Assembly (NCBI RefSeq): GCF_003254055.1
Contig: NZ_QKZT01000004.1
Location: 124,001-188,000 of the forward strand
Reading direction: 5' to 3'
Length of the DNA stretch: 64,000 nt
From: Algoriphagus chordae
GTDB lineage: Bacteria > Bacteroidota > Bacteroidia > Cytophagales > Cyclobacteriaceae
The stretch's first letter is position 1, and every line of letters begins with the position of its first letter. Of this stretch, positions 1 through 9,344 are shown one piece after another. The translations under genes and the position numbers were made by a program. The notes below the pieces were generated by a model. That model saw nothing but the letters and a program-made list of their open reading frames with translations, did no database searches and was not told the DNA's origin.

Positions 1-198
1 CCTGATTTACCTCCTTTGCCGGGCTTTATAGTAGGCGGGCCTAATCCTGGGCAACAAGATGGATGTAACTACTCAAGTTCCTTTGCAGATGAATCTTATA
101 CAGATGAAAGTTGTAGCTATGCATCCAATGAAATTGCGATTAATTGGAATGCACCTTTTGCCTATTTAGTAAATTCACTAGAAGCGGTTAATAAGTAA
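1..198 (+). CDS. Glycoside hydrolase family 9 (cellulase), 3' end only
   Basis: The frame is open from the first base and ends in TAA at 196-198, so this is the C-terminal end of a gene that begins outside the window. The visible 65 residues contain the GH9 C-terminal signature: a GGPNPGQQDGC stretch, a tyrosine-aspartate segment, then CSYASNEIAINWNAP. In GH9 endoglucanases the glutamate of this last block is the general acid of the inverting mechanism. The chain stops shortly after the catalytic domain, with no visible C-terminal sorting domain or carbohydrate-binding module. The substrate is probably a beta-1,4-glucan or mixed-linkage glucan, inferred from the family. The esterase gene that follows 147 bases later on the same strand fits a glycan-degradation neighbourhood. 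Confidence 0.9.
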   Translation, partial: PDLPPLPGFIVGGPNPGQQDGCNYSSSFADESYTDESCSYASNEIAINWNAPFAYLVNSLEAVNK

Positions 199-345
199 GT
201 TTCAACGGGAAGATGCTCGAAATCGACTTGCCCTTTTTATTCATTTCTGCAACAATCATCCTCCTATATTGAACAGGTATAATCATATAATACTTAGATG
301 TTTCAGATTTTTTCGGCAATTTCCCATAAGAATTAACCAAGCCCT

Positions 346-2247
346 ATGAAACATACCTGGAAACTATTCGTCCTCTTTATTTTTTTCTCCTGTGAGTCAT
401 CAAAATTTAATTCTCAAGTAGATCTCCCAAGGCTCTTTAGCGATGGAATGGTTTTACAAAGAGACGTAGCCATTTCAGTTTGGGGCAAAGGAATCCCTGG
501 CAAAATTGTACGTGTTAGTTTGGCTGGTGCTGTAACTAGTGGCACTGTTGAGCCAGATAGTACTTGGGCAATGAAACTGCCGAAATTACCAGCTGGAGGA
601 CCTTATGCGATGGAGGTGAATCAGCAAAAAATCAATGATGTCTATATTGGAGATGTATGGGTCGCAGGTGGACAATCCAATATGGAGTGGAGACTGAAAT
701 CACAAGTGATTGGTGCTGAAAAGGAATTTGCTGAAGGAGGTAATCCTCAAATTAGATTTTTCAAAATTCCGAATTCATACAGCGCTGTGAAACTGGAAGA
801 TGTAGTAGGAGGTGAATGGAAAGTAGCTGATTCAGTCAATTTGAAAGACTTCTCAGCTGTAGCATGGTTTTTTGCGAAGCGCAATAATCAGGAAAAGAAA
901 GTGCCAGTAGGTATCATAGAATCAAACTGGGGAGGAACACCAGTAGAAGGATGGACAGATGCTGAGATCTTGGCAGAATTGGAAGGTTCTTTCAATGAAC
1001 AAGCGACAGATATTACTGAAAATAATGCGAGCTGGGAAGCTAAGTTAAAAGAGAATGAAGCTAATCGTCAGAAGCGTGACTCTATGATGAGCAAGCCAGA
1101 TTCGTTAACAGCCTTTAATGCCTCGGCGCTTTCTTATGATGATTCAAAATGGAATAGAATTAGTCTTCCTCAGGCAAATCCTTTGCAACATATCGCCTGG
1201 GCTCGAAAGAAGTTTAGGCTAACTAATACAGATGATGTAAGCCTACATTTGCCCAATTTGGATCAAATGGCTTATGTGTACCTGAATGGCAAATTACTGC
1301 ATTACAAAGACTGGGGAGTGGCGATGCCAGATATAGAAATCCCAGATGAGATGCTTCTGAAAGGAGAAAATGTGCTTTCTGTTCGTGCGATCAATTCCTG
1401 GAATAATCAGCCGAGAATAGGTCAAGAGGATGAAATGTATCTGCTAGAGTCAGGGAAGAAAATTTCTCTGGAAGGCACTTGGGCTTATTCTAATTCTGCG
1501 GTAGAACCACAACTGCCAAAAGTTGAGTGGTACAACTGGATGCCGGGGATGATGTATAACGCCATGATTGATCCGATTAGCAAGTATTCGATCAAAGGAG
1601 CGATTTGGTATCAGGGAGAAAGTAATGCTGGCCGTCATGAAGAGTATAAAATGCTTTTCTCTACCATGATTACCAATTGGCGTGAGAACTGGGGTATTGG
1701 TGATTTTCCTTTCTTATTTGTCCAACTGGCGAATTACATGGAGCGTCAGGAAGTTCAAGCGGATAGTGACTGGGCATTTTTGAGAGAGGCTCAGACGCAG
1801 ACCTTGGATCTGCCAAAAACAGGCATGGCAACGATCATAGATATAGGAGAAGCAGGTGATATACATCCTAAAAACAAAAAGGATGTTGGCGAGCGACTTT
1901 GGCTGCAAGCGCGAAAAGTTGCTTATGGAGAGAAAAATGTCGCGTCTGGTCCAGAGTTTGATTCACTCTCAAGAAATGGAAATGAGCTAATCCTTAAATT
2001 CAAGTCTATAGGTGAAGGACTGAAATTGACTGAAGGTGAAGACGTAAAGGGATTTATAATTGGCAATGAGGATAGTGATTTCCAACTGGTAACCGCTATG
2101 ATTTCTGATAAGGAATCAATTATAATCACAGTGCCAGACGGAATGGAAACTGGCGAAATTCGTTATGCTTGGGCGGACAATCCTGAGGTGAATTTGGTAA
2201 ATAATCAGAATTTACCGGCAGTTCCTTTCAGAGCGAAGTTCGAATAA
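346..2247 (+). CDS. Sialate O-acetylesterase family lipoprotein (SASA domain)
   Basis: A 633-residue secreted carbohydrate acetylesterase. The N-terminus is a lipoprotein signal with cysteine after FIFFS, so it is probably anchored at the outer membrane or periplasmic face. SGNH-type blocks are visible: GGQSNMEW with the nucleophile Ser111, WYQGESN near residue 425, and DIHP with the Asp505/His507 pair. Between the first two blocks, about residues 265-370, lies a beta-rich insert (KKFRLTNTDD...VYLNGK) resembling the jelly-roll inserts of this family. It removes O-acetyl groups from sialic acids or plant glycans. In environmental Bacteroidota the second role is more usual, and the upstream GH9 gene supports it. 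Length is normal for the family. The exact substrate cannot be read from the sequence. Confidence 0.88.
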   Translation: MKHTWKLFVLFIFFSCESSKFNSQVDLPRLFSDGMVLQRDVAISVWGKGIPGKIVRVSLAGAVTSGTVEPDSTWAMKLPKLPAGGPYAMEVNQQKINDVYIGDVWVAGGQSNMEWRLKSQVIGAEKEFAEGGNPQIRFFKIPNSYSAVKLEDVVGGEWKVADSVNLKDFSAVAWFFAKRNNQEKKVPVGIIESNWGGTPVEGWTDAEILAELEGSFNEQATDITENNASWEAKLKENEANRQKRDSMMSKPDSLTAFNASALSYDDSKWNRISLPQANPLQHIAWARKKFRLTNTDDVSLHLPNLDQMAYVYLNGKLLHYKDWGVAMPDIEIPDEMLLKGENVLSVRAINSWNNQPRIGQEDEMYLLESGKKISLEGTWAYSNSAVEPQLPKVEWYNWMPGMMYNAMIDPISKYSIKGAIWYQGESNAGRHEEYKMLFSTMITNWRENWGIGDFPFLFVQLANYMERQEVQADSDWAFLREAQTQTLDLPKTGMATIIDIGEAGDIHPKNKKDVGERLWLQARKVAYGEKNVASGPEFDSLSRNGNELILKFKSIGEGLKLTEGEDVKGFIIGNEDSDFQLVTAMISDKESIIITVPDGMETGEIRYAWADNPEVNLVNNQNLPAVPFRAKFE

Positions 2248-2255
2248 TAGTAATC

Positions 2256-2285
2256 AAAAAGACCAAGCATTCACTTGGTCTTTTT
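2256..2285. terminator. Bidirectional rho-independent terminator
   Basis: A 7-base stem (GACCAAG / CTTGGTC) with a 6-base loop is flanked by five A's on the left and five T's on the right. It therefore works on both strands, between the convergent esterase (ends 2247) and alpha/beta hydrolase (ends 2322). Confidence 0.85.
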
Positions 2286-2321
2286 AATTCTTGTAGCTGT
2301 GAAAAGCTAGTTTCAACTGTT

Positions 2322-3389
2322 TTACTTTATTTTCCCCATAGAATCCTGCACCTGCAGCAACTCATCTACTTTTTCCTGAAACTCAGGTTTTGCAGGGATT
2401 TTAACTACATTTTCCAAGAAATCAATCGTGCTAAATAGTACGCCTTCCCAGTCACCTGAGGTAATAGAACTGCCGATCACATGGTCACCTGAATTAGGGA
2501 ACGCCTTTTCTCGCTTTAGCGCTACAGGAGTAGAAATCTCCTCAAACATTTCCTTCATTTTGGGCACAGACACGACATGATCTTGTTCCTGATTATCCTT
2601 ATAATAATAGCCTAGAAATAGTGGTTGGTGTATTTTCTTGAATGTCATTTCATTCATATTGCTATACATAATGGTCGCTAGACTTTCATAAGCATGGATA
2701 TGATAATCTTCTGACCAGTATAGTTTCTTTTCACCTGTTCTTTCTTCATGAATCATTTTCTTCTTCATCATGGTTGTCTCCATTAATTTTTCCATCCAGG
2801 GATTGAATAAGGCAGATAGCTTTTCGCCGTAATCTCGGATGGCTGGAGAATATACTGCTACAGCTTTAATGTCTGGTTGTTGGCTAGCCAAAAGTAAGGT
2901 CAAGGCTCCGCCCATAGATGTGCCCACTACAATTACTTCATCTCCTAGGCTTTTTCCTATCTGATAAGCTTCTCCTGCTGCATTAGCCAATGCCTGAGGA
3001 CTGAGATATTCCATACCATTAGCTCTTTTGATACCATGCTCAGGAAGTCTGGTTACAAATAGATTGGCTCCGAAATGTGCCGCAAGAAATCTGTGAACTG
3101 GATCTCCTTCCATAGGGCTGGCTCCAAATCCATGAATATAGACTATTGAGTAAGGGGTCTTTCGCTTATTCAAACTATCTGCCCAGACGATATAGGCTTC
3201 ATTGCCTGGCTTTAGTCCAACTACGGAATCCTCTCTTTGATTGACATACTTTTGCAATTCGGCTAGTCGTGTAGGAACCTCAGGAAATTCTATGGTGATT
3301 TCTTGATTCTTTAGCTTAGGACCTAGCATATAAACTATGGCAAGTACAATTGCAGCGGCAAAAATACCTAGTAGTATTTTTCTTAACAT
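2322..3389 (-). CDS. Membrane-anchored alpha/beta hydrolase
   Basis: 355 residues. One hydrophobic segment at residues 5-24 acts as signal anchor or uncleaved signal, leaving the catalytic domain in the periplasm. Hydrolase-fold landmarks are YIHGFGASP (oxyanion loop, HG motif), the nucleophile elbow GTSMGG with Ser158, and a late histidine in GDHVIGS at about residue 303. It resembles monoacylglycerol lipase or carboxylesterase-type (S33-like) enzymes. The substrate is unknown. It starts 4 bases after the stop of the upstream lipoprotein gene, so the two are probably co-transcribed. Both run toward the terminator at 2256-2285. Confidence 0.8.
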   Translation of the reverse strand: MLRKILLGIFAAAIVLAIVYMLGPKLKNQEITIEFPEVPTRLAELQKYVNQREDSVVGLKPGNEAYIVWADSLNKRKTPYSIVYIHGFGASPMEGDPVHRFLAAHFGANLFVTRLPEHGIKRANGMEYLSPQALANAAGEAYQIGKSLGDEVIVVGTSMGGALTLLLASQQPDIKAVAVYSPAIRDYGEKLSALFNPWMEKLMETTMMKKKMIHEERTGEKKLYWSEDYHIHAYESLATIMYSNMNEMTFKKIHQPLFLGYYYKDNQEQDHVVSVPKMKEMFEEISTPVALKREKAFPNSGDHVIGSSITSGDWEGVLFSTIDFLENVVKIPAKPEFQEKVDELLQVQDSMGKIK

Positions 3390-3393
3390 ATAA

Positions 3394-3993
3394 TCAGTTG
3401 GTTAAAAGTACAGGGGAAGTAGACTCAAAAATTTTCTGAGTTCCATTCTTAAGAGTAAGGATGGTCTTAGTCTTTAATTGTGATTCGTTTGCTGGCAAAA
3501 TATTAATAGTCAGTCGATACTGAGCGATAGAACTATTAAAATCTTTGAGCTCGGAAAGCAATAGCTCATCACTTACGTTGATGTGCTTGGAGATATCTGT
3601 GCCAGCGGCAAAACCACCATATGGTGCAAGTAGGGTAACAGCAATGGATGTTATATTCTTGAAATCAAACAATTGTGCGCAGGATAGTGCATAAGCAGAG
3701 CCCGGAAAACTAGACATCCATGAAACATCGGAGGTCGGTTCTGGTGTAATCCTCAAATACACATTGAATTCATCAAATTTCACAGTATCAGATTCTGTGG
3801 CATATTGATAATTTTTGGAGGGCTCATAAAATAAGCTGACATCTGATGCATTAGCACTCACGGTACCTGGGCATTCTCCAAAAGGATCTGTCTCCGCTTG
3901 ATTTACGCATGCCACAAGAATCATCATAACCAAGTAGGAAGCTAGAATCCCCAAGGTCATTTTAGTACGCTTGATTTTTAAAATTCTATTCAT
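3394..3993 (-). CDS. Hypothetical lipoprotein
   Basis: 199 residues with no family recognised. A basic N-terminus and hydrophobic stretch end in MILVAC, a lipobox with the cysteine near residue 29. The mature part is beta-strand rich and contains few cysteines (ECPG and LSCAQ), which could form a disulfide. An alternative start is the Met at 3960, which keeps the signal. It is the first gene of a probable two-gene operon with the downstream alpha/beta hydrolase (4-base gap). Confidence 0.6.
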   Translation of the reverse strand: MNRILKIKRTKMTLGILASYLVMMILVACVNQAETDPFGECPGTVSANASDVSLFYEPSKNYQYATESDTVKFDEFNVYLRITPEPTSDVSWMSSFPGSAYALSCAQLFDFKNITSIAVTLLAPYGGFAAGTDISKHINVSDELLLSELKDFNSSIAQYRLTINILPANESQLKTKTILTLKNGTQKIFESTSPVLLTN

Positions 3994-4117
3994 AAAAAGG
4001 ATGATTTTATATTATTGTGGTGGTTGGAAAGTTGAGCTGGTAAAATTTAATCAAATCTAAACATCAATTTAGATCGAATAGCGTTAATTAGTATAAATAA
4101 TTCTTAAACCAACTAAT

Positions 4118-4690
4118 ATGAAAAGCCTAATCTTTGTATTCGCCCTTCTTTTCAGTAGTCAATTGGCATTTGCTCAAGAAGCAGAAAGCAGGCCCGCTAC
4201 TCAATCTATTTTTGTTGAGTTAGGTGGAGCAGGACTTCCCTATAGTTTCAATTATGATTTCCGCTTTAACAAAACCAAAGTGGATTCCTGGGGAATGAGA
4301 GTTGGTTTTGGTGGCTATGCAGTTGACCAAAGTTCCTTCTTTTCACTTCCTGTGATGGTGAATAAATTGTTGGGTAAAGGACCTCATTATTTTGAAGTAG
4401 GTTTTGGAGCCACGTTTTTTACTTTTGACAACAGCAATAGCGACTATTGCATAGATGGTACTTATGATCCTAACACAGGAATTTATACCTGTACGACATA
4501 CGAGTCTTCGGATTATAATTTTATTCTAGATGTGGATAGTTCTCCTAGTCTGATGGGAACTTTGAATTTTGGCTATAGACGTGTGCCTGTGGATGGTGGA
4601 TTTACCTGGAAAATCAATATCAATCCAATTTTCAATAACAATGGCTTTTGGCCACTATATGCTGGTGTAGGATTCGGATATGCTTTTTAG
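4118..4690 (+). CDS. Small outer-membrane beta-barrel protein
   Basis: 190 residues with a clear Sec signal peptide (MKSLIFVFALLFSSQLAFAQ, cleaved about residue 20). The mature chain alternates glycine and aromatic residues and ends GVGFGYAF. That pattern, with a terminal aromatic residue, is typical of small Bacteroidota barrels. A loop near residues 108-127 has two cysteines (DYCIDG, YTCTTYE). The function is not recognisable. It stands alone between a divergent lipoprotein operon and a convergent glycosyltransferase gene. Confidence 0.65.
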   Translation: MKSLIFVFALLFSSQLAFAQEAESRPATQSIFVELGGAGLPYSFNYDFRFNKTKVDSWGMRVGFGGYAVDQSSFFSLPVMVNKLLGKGPHYFEVGFGATFFTFDNSNSDYCIDGTYDPNTGIYTCTTYESSDYNFILDVDSSPSLMGTLNFGYRRVPVDGGFTWKININPIFNNNGFWPLYAGVGFGYAF

Positions 4691-4719
4691 CCTATCCACC
4701 TCCAAATGAAGATGAAAAG

Positions 4720-6321
4720 TTATTTCTTTAGTGGAATTGATTTTATATAAACCAGTTTCCAAATAACTCCTTCATCTTTTTCTTCCTTTAATTTATATCC
4801 TAGCTCTTTCAGCTTACTCAATACCGTATCTATTTCCTTCTGCTCTTGCGGATAGGCATGCTGATAGTAGGTGTAAAGTAGGAGTGTAACCGTATCCACT
4901 TTAGCTTGCTCCCAAGTCAGAAAACTATCCAATTCATGGAGCTTATCCTGGGTATATTCATCTTCTGGGAAAAGTACCTGTTCGCTAAATACAAGGAAAT
5001 TGTTTGTAAGTAAATATGATTGATTATTAGTTAATTGTGCTTCAGAACTTAAAGTTTCAATCATAGAAGGATACTGCTTCAAATTCTTTTGATATGGAAT
5101 GGCCAGTAAAGCTGGAGCGAGCAAAATAATACCAATAAAAAAAGCTTGAAATTTGCTCTGATAGCTATAAACAGCAGCAACTAAAGCAAGTTGAAATCCC
5201 GCCATTTTCCAATCGAGTTGTAGCAAACTGATCGCAGCACCCAATGCTAATAATCCCATTATCCAGATTCTCCATTTTCTGGAAATTTGCCACTCATTCC
5301 AACCTATCACAATCAGCATGCACAGTAAGGGAACGATGATAATCAGATGACGTGGATTGAGGTAGATAGGGTTGTAAAAATCCAAGGTAGAAGTCATAAA
5401 CCAAAAACCAATCAGCAGGCAGAGAGCAGCCAGTGTAAACTCAATTGCTGGCGTTTTCCTGGATTTCAACCCTAATGCTATTCCTGGAAGCGCAAATACT
5501 ATCCACGCCCAGTAGGATCGCTCTACAAAGGTGATGATAGGCAAGATACTGAGTCTTCGCACCATTGACCATAGGCCTTTGTCAGCGTAAGTAAACTCGG
5601 AAATGTAATGCCCAGCATTGATCGATGTGACACGATGCAGGGGATCACCGAATTTAATCCAGAAATAACTTAGGTAAGCCGATGAAAGTAAGATTCCACA
5701 TGCTAGCACAGCGAAGTAAAATGAGCTTTTGATCTCTTTCTTCTTCCAGTCGAAATAGAATAATAGGACTGGAAAGGGAGCTAGTAATACGATGGTCTCT
5801 TTTGTAAGAAAACCTGCAAAAAGCGCTAATACCAATACGAATCCTGCTATAACTGGCTTACTTTTCCGGTAAACTGCAGCAATGGGAACAAGGCAAGTCC
5901 ACAAAACCAAAAGGCTGTCTGGATAGGCTTTGGTCAGAAAGTGTAGGAAATATACCTGCGTGCAAAACCAAAGAACCAATACCCAGGATGGAGCTGATTT
6001 AGGGAGGGTTTTGACTAATAAAAGTAGACTTATTGAATAGCTCAGCAGAGATATAAACGAGATCTTATGAGCATCAAAGCCTATCAAAAACCCAATTAAT
6101 CCCGAAGGTACATAAGCTCCCCAACGACTGGAAAAATGGTAGTCATTGACCTCCATAGTTCCTTCCCAGAACTTCTGACCAGCCAGCAAATAATAGACAT
6201 CGTCACTAAAAGTAATCCCATCAAAACCGAAGCACCAGTAGGCAAGGAGGAATAGAATGCCGGCGGTAACGGCAGGTAATCTAGCCTTAGTAGAATTGAG
6301 GTTGGGTACTTGGTAACTCAT
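4720..6321 (-). CDS. GT-C type membrane glycosyltransferase (GT39/ArnT-like)
   Basis: About 533 residues from the ATG at 6321. A longer reading from 6396 is possible, but it would overlap the divergent regulator's upstream region and adds a poor N-terminus. There are about ten hydrophobic segments, with the acidic motif FSDDVYY in the first periplasmic loop, where GT-C enzymes carry their catalytic acidic residues. A soluble tail of about 110 residues follows the membrane part. Such proteins transfer a sugar from a polyprenyl-phosphate donor to protein, lipid A or a glycan at the outer face of the inner membrane. The acceptor is unknown. Confidence 0.7.
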   Translation of the reverse strand: MSYQVPNLNSTKARLPAVTAGILFLLAYWCFGFDGITFSDDVYYLLAGQKFWEGTMEVNDYHFSSRWGAYVPSGLIGFLIGFDAHKISFISLLSYSISLLLLVKTLPKSAPSWVLVLWFCTQVYFLHFLTKAYPDSLLVLWTCLVPIAAVYRKSKPVIAGFVLVLALFAGFLTKETIVLLAPFPVLLFYFDWKKKEIKSSFYFAVLACGILLSSAYLSYFWIKFGDPLHRVTSINAGHYISEFTYADKGLWSMVRRLSILPIITFVERSYWAWIVFALPGIALGLKSRKTPAIEFTLAALCLLIGFWFMTSTLDFYNPIYLNPRHLIIIVPLLCMLIVIGWNEWQISRKWRIWIMGLLALGAAISLLQLDWKMAGFQLALVAAVYSYQSKFQAFFIGIILLAPALLAIPYQKNLKQYPSMIETLSSEAQLTNNQSYLLTNNFLVFSEQVLFPEDEYTQDKLHELDSFLTWEQAKVDTVTLLLYTYYQHAYPQEQKEIDTVLSKLKELGYKLKEEKDEGVIWKLVYIKSIPLKK

Positions 6322-6454
6322 TAAGCTAAAATTAGAAGGAATTTTGTTTAGCTGTTGAAAAAGCTTGAATAGAATTTTACTGACAATACACGTCAATTAT
6401 TCCATTTCCTTTCCTCAATTGTTTACTTTTAACTTTCTAAATACAGAATCTACT

Positions 6455-7366
6455 ATGAGCCAGGCCGGAAAGATCGAACAGCAAAAAATTCTTCGCGTTT
6501 TCAAATTGATCAATTTACTACAGAGTAATATTGGGAAGCCGGTTCATCGACTTGCGGAACTCCTAGAGACCGATGAGCGCACGATTTATCGCTATTTCAA
6601 ATTGCTTGAAGCACTGGGCTTTGAGGTGGTGAAGGAATTTAGCAAGTACAAAATACAGCAGCGTCCAGGAATGGATCAGACCTTGAATTACGGGACTTTT
6701 TCTAAGGAGGAAAATCAATGGCTTAGATCCATGATCGAAAGTCAGGGCAAAGGAAATATGCTTCATGATTCTATTCTGAAAAAACTGGCTGTGCGTTCAG
6801 AAGTGAAGCAAGGTACTGAGCAACTGTTCAATGCCAACTTAGGCCGACTGGTAGATGAAATCGGTCAAAGCATCCAGAAAAAGACGCAGGTTTGGCTGAA
6901 AGATTATTATTCTTTGAGTTCGGATACCACAAGTGATCGTTTGGTAGAACCCGTTGCATTCTCCTCCAATTATGAGGCAATCCATGCCTTCGAGCCTGCG
7001 AGTAAAAGCATGAAAGTCTTCAAGATTGAACGTATCGGTGAGGTGGTATTGGCTCAGGAAGCTTGGAAGTTTGAAAGCAAGCATCAGTTGCCTGGAACTC
7101 AAATGTTTGGATTTACCGGGAAGAATAAGTTTTTGGTAAAATTGAAATTGAGTAAGAAAGCCTATCAACTTATGATGGAAGAGCATCCGAATGCGCGGCC
7201 ATTTATGTTTATCAAAAACCGAAATCAGTATTATTTTAATGGAGAAATCCCACAACTTCCTGGATTGGGCCGCTTTATTCTAGGTTTGCCAGGTGAAATC
7301 AAAGTGGAAGAAGGAGAGGAGATGAAAGCTTATTTGAATGAGCAGTTATCTAAGACGCTGGTCTAA
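6455..7366 (+). CDS. HTH/WYL-domain transcriptional regulator
   Basis: 303 residues from the ATG at 6455. A start at 6365 would add 30 unlike residues. The N-terminus is a winged helix of the HTH_11/DeoR kind, about residues 8-60, with KPVHRLAELLETDERTIYRY as recognition unit. The C-terminal half (AFEPASKSMKVFKIERIG near residue 180, then a WCX-like end) is typical of WYL regulators, which bind a ligand such as nucleotides or ssDNA. It diverges from the glycosyltransferase gene with 133 bases between. The target is not evident. Confidence 0.75.
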   Translation: MSQAGKIEQQKILRVFKLINLLQSNIGKPVHRLAELLETDERTIYRYFKLLEALGFEVVKEFSKYKIQQRPGMDQTLNYGTFSKEENQWLRSMIESQGKGNMLHDSILKKLAVRSEVKQGTEQLFNANLGRLVDEIGQSIQKKTQVWLKDYYSLSSDTTSDRLVEPVAFSSNYEAIHAFEPASKSMKVFKIERIGEVVLAQEAWKFESKHQLPGTQMFGFTGKNKFLVKLKLSKKAYQLMMEEHPNARPFMFIKNRNQYYFNGEIPQLPGLGRFILGLPGEIKVEEGEEMKAYLNEQLSKTLV

Positions 7367-7697
7367 GAAATAGCATTTCTCGTTGAATTTGAGCAGGTTG
7401 ACACTATCCAGAAAAGAGTGTAAATGAATTTTAGGGTAGGTTAGAATTTTAGACGGTTTTCAAGCATATCCATAAATGGTTGTGGTATGTATTGTCAGGT
7501 CCTGATTATACTTGCTACTTGATAAGTGTTACTAAATACTTTGACTATGCCTGATTTTGGTTGTCACTTTTACTTACTACTTCCAAGCCTTCTGTCTCCC
7601 GTCTTCCATGCCTAGGAAAATAGGACTACTGTGCTCATTGTAGATACCTGAATTTTTTTTAACTTATTGATTATCAATTTTTAAAACCAATATTTTT
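7367..7697. other. Intergenic region without a gene
   Basis: 331 bases without a credible reading frame. Around 7540-7620 is a pyrimidine-rich stretch (ACTTACTACTTCC, CTGTCTCCCGTCTTCC). It resembles debris also seen at 29820-30200, probably decayed intergenic repeat material. The protease promoter must lie here, but no clear TAnnTTTG box was found close to the start. Confidence 0.4.
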
Positions 7698-9254
7698 ATG
7701 AAGTATCTAAAAAACAATCAGATTTTTGGGCTGATTTTTATCGCCCTCTTTGTAGTCTCATGTAGCACAGATGAGCAGCCACAGGTCTCCCATGCGGAGT
7801 TGTCCAAAACCGCAACTGAAGTAATTCCTTCCTCCGAAATCGATCAGATTATTCTGAAATCGCTACAAGAAACTGGAGATTTTGTCTGGGGAAATCAATC
7901 GGAGGAATTGATTTTAAGTGCCTTGCTTCAGACTGATTCTGTCCTTACCATCGGCTATCAGGCAGCTGGGAAAGAGTTGACTAATGCTCGTATAGGGTTG
8001 GAGTCAGTGGATAATCCCGAAATGCAAAAAGCCGCTACTGACATTATCGGTATGATCTCGGGACTTAACTTAACAAAGCAAGCTAGCAATATGAGGGCAA
8101 TCGATGAATCATTGATTCATACAGACTTACCCCTTTTAGAGCTGAAGGTTTATAGCTTGGAGGCTTTGCAAAACCTGAGATCTATGCAGGAGGTCAGATA
8201 CTTCGAGCCTCGTGGTTATGAGTTTGACTACAACTTGTTGAATGATGATCAAACGGCAAGAATTCTGAGTGATTCGGGTTGTGAAAATGAACCTGAAACC
8301 ATTACTGCTTCTGATTATTCAATAATTGCTCCTGGTGCAAAATCCTCTTGGAACTATGATCAAATGGGTATTTCTCAAGCCTGGAATCAAAGTACAGGAG
8401 CAGGAATTACGGTTGGCGTGATCGACACAGGATTGTCTCCTGATCAGCCAGCACTTAACGGTTCATTCAACAATGGGCAATCTGCTGGACGTACTGTTCA
8501 AAGTTATGGAACCTATAAGACAGGTTATTGGTGGTGGAAAAAGTACGATGGCCCAACAGATCAATGTGGTCATGGAACAGCCATGGCAGGAGTGGTGGCT
8601 TCACCACGAAATACATTTGGAAATGCACTGGGTGTAGCATATAATTCCAATTTGATTTCTGTGCGGGGTACCTCTGATGTGATTTTTAATTCTGGAAATG
8701 AAAAAGATGGCGTTGCTGAGGCTTTGGTATTATTAGCAAAAAGATCTGATGTGAATATCATTAGTATGTCAATTGGAGACTTGTTCTCTAGTTCCAAAGT
8801 GGCTGATGCAATCCGATATGCACATAATCGTGGAAAATTGATTTTTGCCGCAGCTGGCACTTCCACTACGTTTACCAATTGGGTAGGGGTTATTTTCCCA
8901 GCAACGATGTCTGAAACGGTAGCTGTCACCGGAGTGAAAGAAGGAAATGGTTATCAGCGATGTGATACCTGTCATTCAGGTTCTCAGGTAGAATTCACAG
9001 TGATCATGGAGCGTGCAGGATCCAACAGCAAGCCATTGACCACAGCACTATACAGTAATGATCCCTCGACGGTAGGAGGGTCTTCAGTGGCGACTGCTAC
9101 GGCATCCGGAATAGCAGCCTTAGTCTGGGCAAATAATCCTAGCTGGACAAGAGAACAAGTACTCGATAAAATGAAATCGACTTCTGATCTATATCCTACT
9201 AGAAACGCAGAATATGGCTACGGAAATCTGAATGCGGCCGCGGCTTTAAACTAA
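7698..9254 (+). CDS. Subtilisin-like serine protease (S8), lipoprotein
   Basis: 518 residues. A lipoprotein signal with lipobox VVSC (Cys22) comes first, then a region of about 170 residues likely to be a propeptide or chaperone domain. The S8 catalytic domain follows, with Asp243 in VGVIDTGLSP, His292 in CGHGTAMAG and Ser463 in GGSSVATA. The usual oxyanion-hole asparagine (AAGN) is a threonine here, AAAGT with Thr388, which is unusual. There are several cysteines (DQC, RCDTC). No C-terminal sorting domain is visible. It probably degrades proteins at the cell surface or in the periplasm. The gene stands alone and is closed by a strong terminator. Confidence 0.88.
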   Translation: MKYLKNNQIFGLIFIALFVVSCSTDEQPQVSHAELSKTATEVIPSSEIDQIILKSLQETGDFVWGNQSEELILSALLQTDSVLTIGYQAAGKELTNARIGLESVDNPEMQKAATDIIGMISGLNLTKQASNMRAIDESLIHTDLPLLELKVYSLEALQNLRSMQEVRYFEPRGYEFDYNLLNDDQTARILSDSGCENEPETITASDYSIIAPGAKSSWNYDQMGISQAWNQSTGAGITVGVIDTGLSPDQPALNGSFNNGQSAGRTVQSYGTYKTGYWWWKKYDGPTDQCGHGTAMAGVVASPRNTFGNALGVAYNSNLISVRGTSDVIFNSGNEKDGVAEALVLLAKRSDVNIISMSIGDLFSSSKVADAIRYAHNRGKLIFAAAGTSTTFTNWVGVIFPATMSETVAVTGVKEGNGYQRCDTCHSGSQVEFTVIMERAGSNSKPLTTALYSNDPSTVGGSSVATATASGIAALVWANNPSWTREQVLDKMKSTSDLYPTRNAEYGYGNLNAAAALN

Positions 9255-9270
9255 GAATAGCTATAATTTA

Positions 9271-9306
9271 AAAACGGTCTTGGAAATCAATCCAAGACCG
9301 TTCTTT
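9271..9306. terminator. Bidirectional rho-independent terminator
   Basis: A 12-base perfect stem (AACGGTCTTGGA / TCCAAGACCGTT) with a 6-base loop, A-rich on the left and T-rich on the right. It sits between the convergent protease gene and the small membrane protein gene. Confidence 0.9.
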
Positions 9307-9344
9307 TATTTCTACTTCGATGGAAGTCAGAGTTTTTTTAGGAA

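Noticed and set aside
6839..7255. 138-codon open frame on the minus strand
   Set aside because: It lies wholly inside the WYL regulator on the other strand, has no family resemblance, and is a frame shadow.
8570..8929. 119-codon open frame on the minus strand within the subtilisin-like gene
   Set aside because: It overlaps the catalytic domain of a clear protease gene in antisense, with no start context or protein-like pattern.
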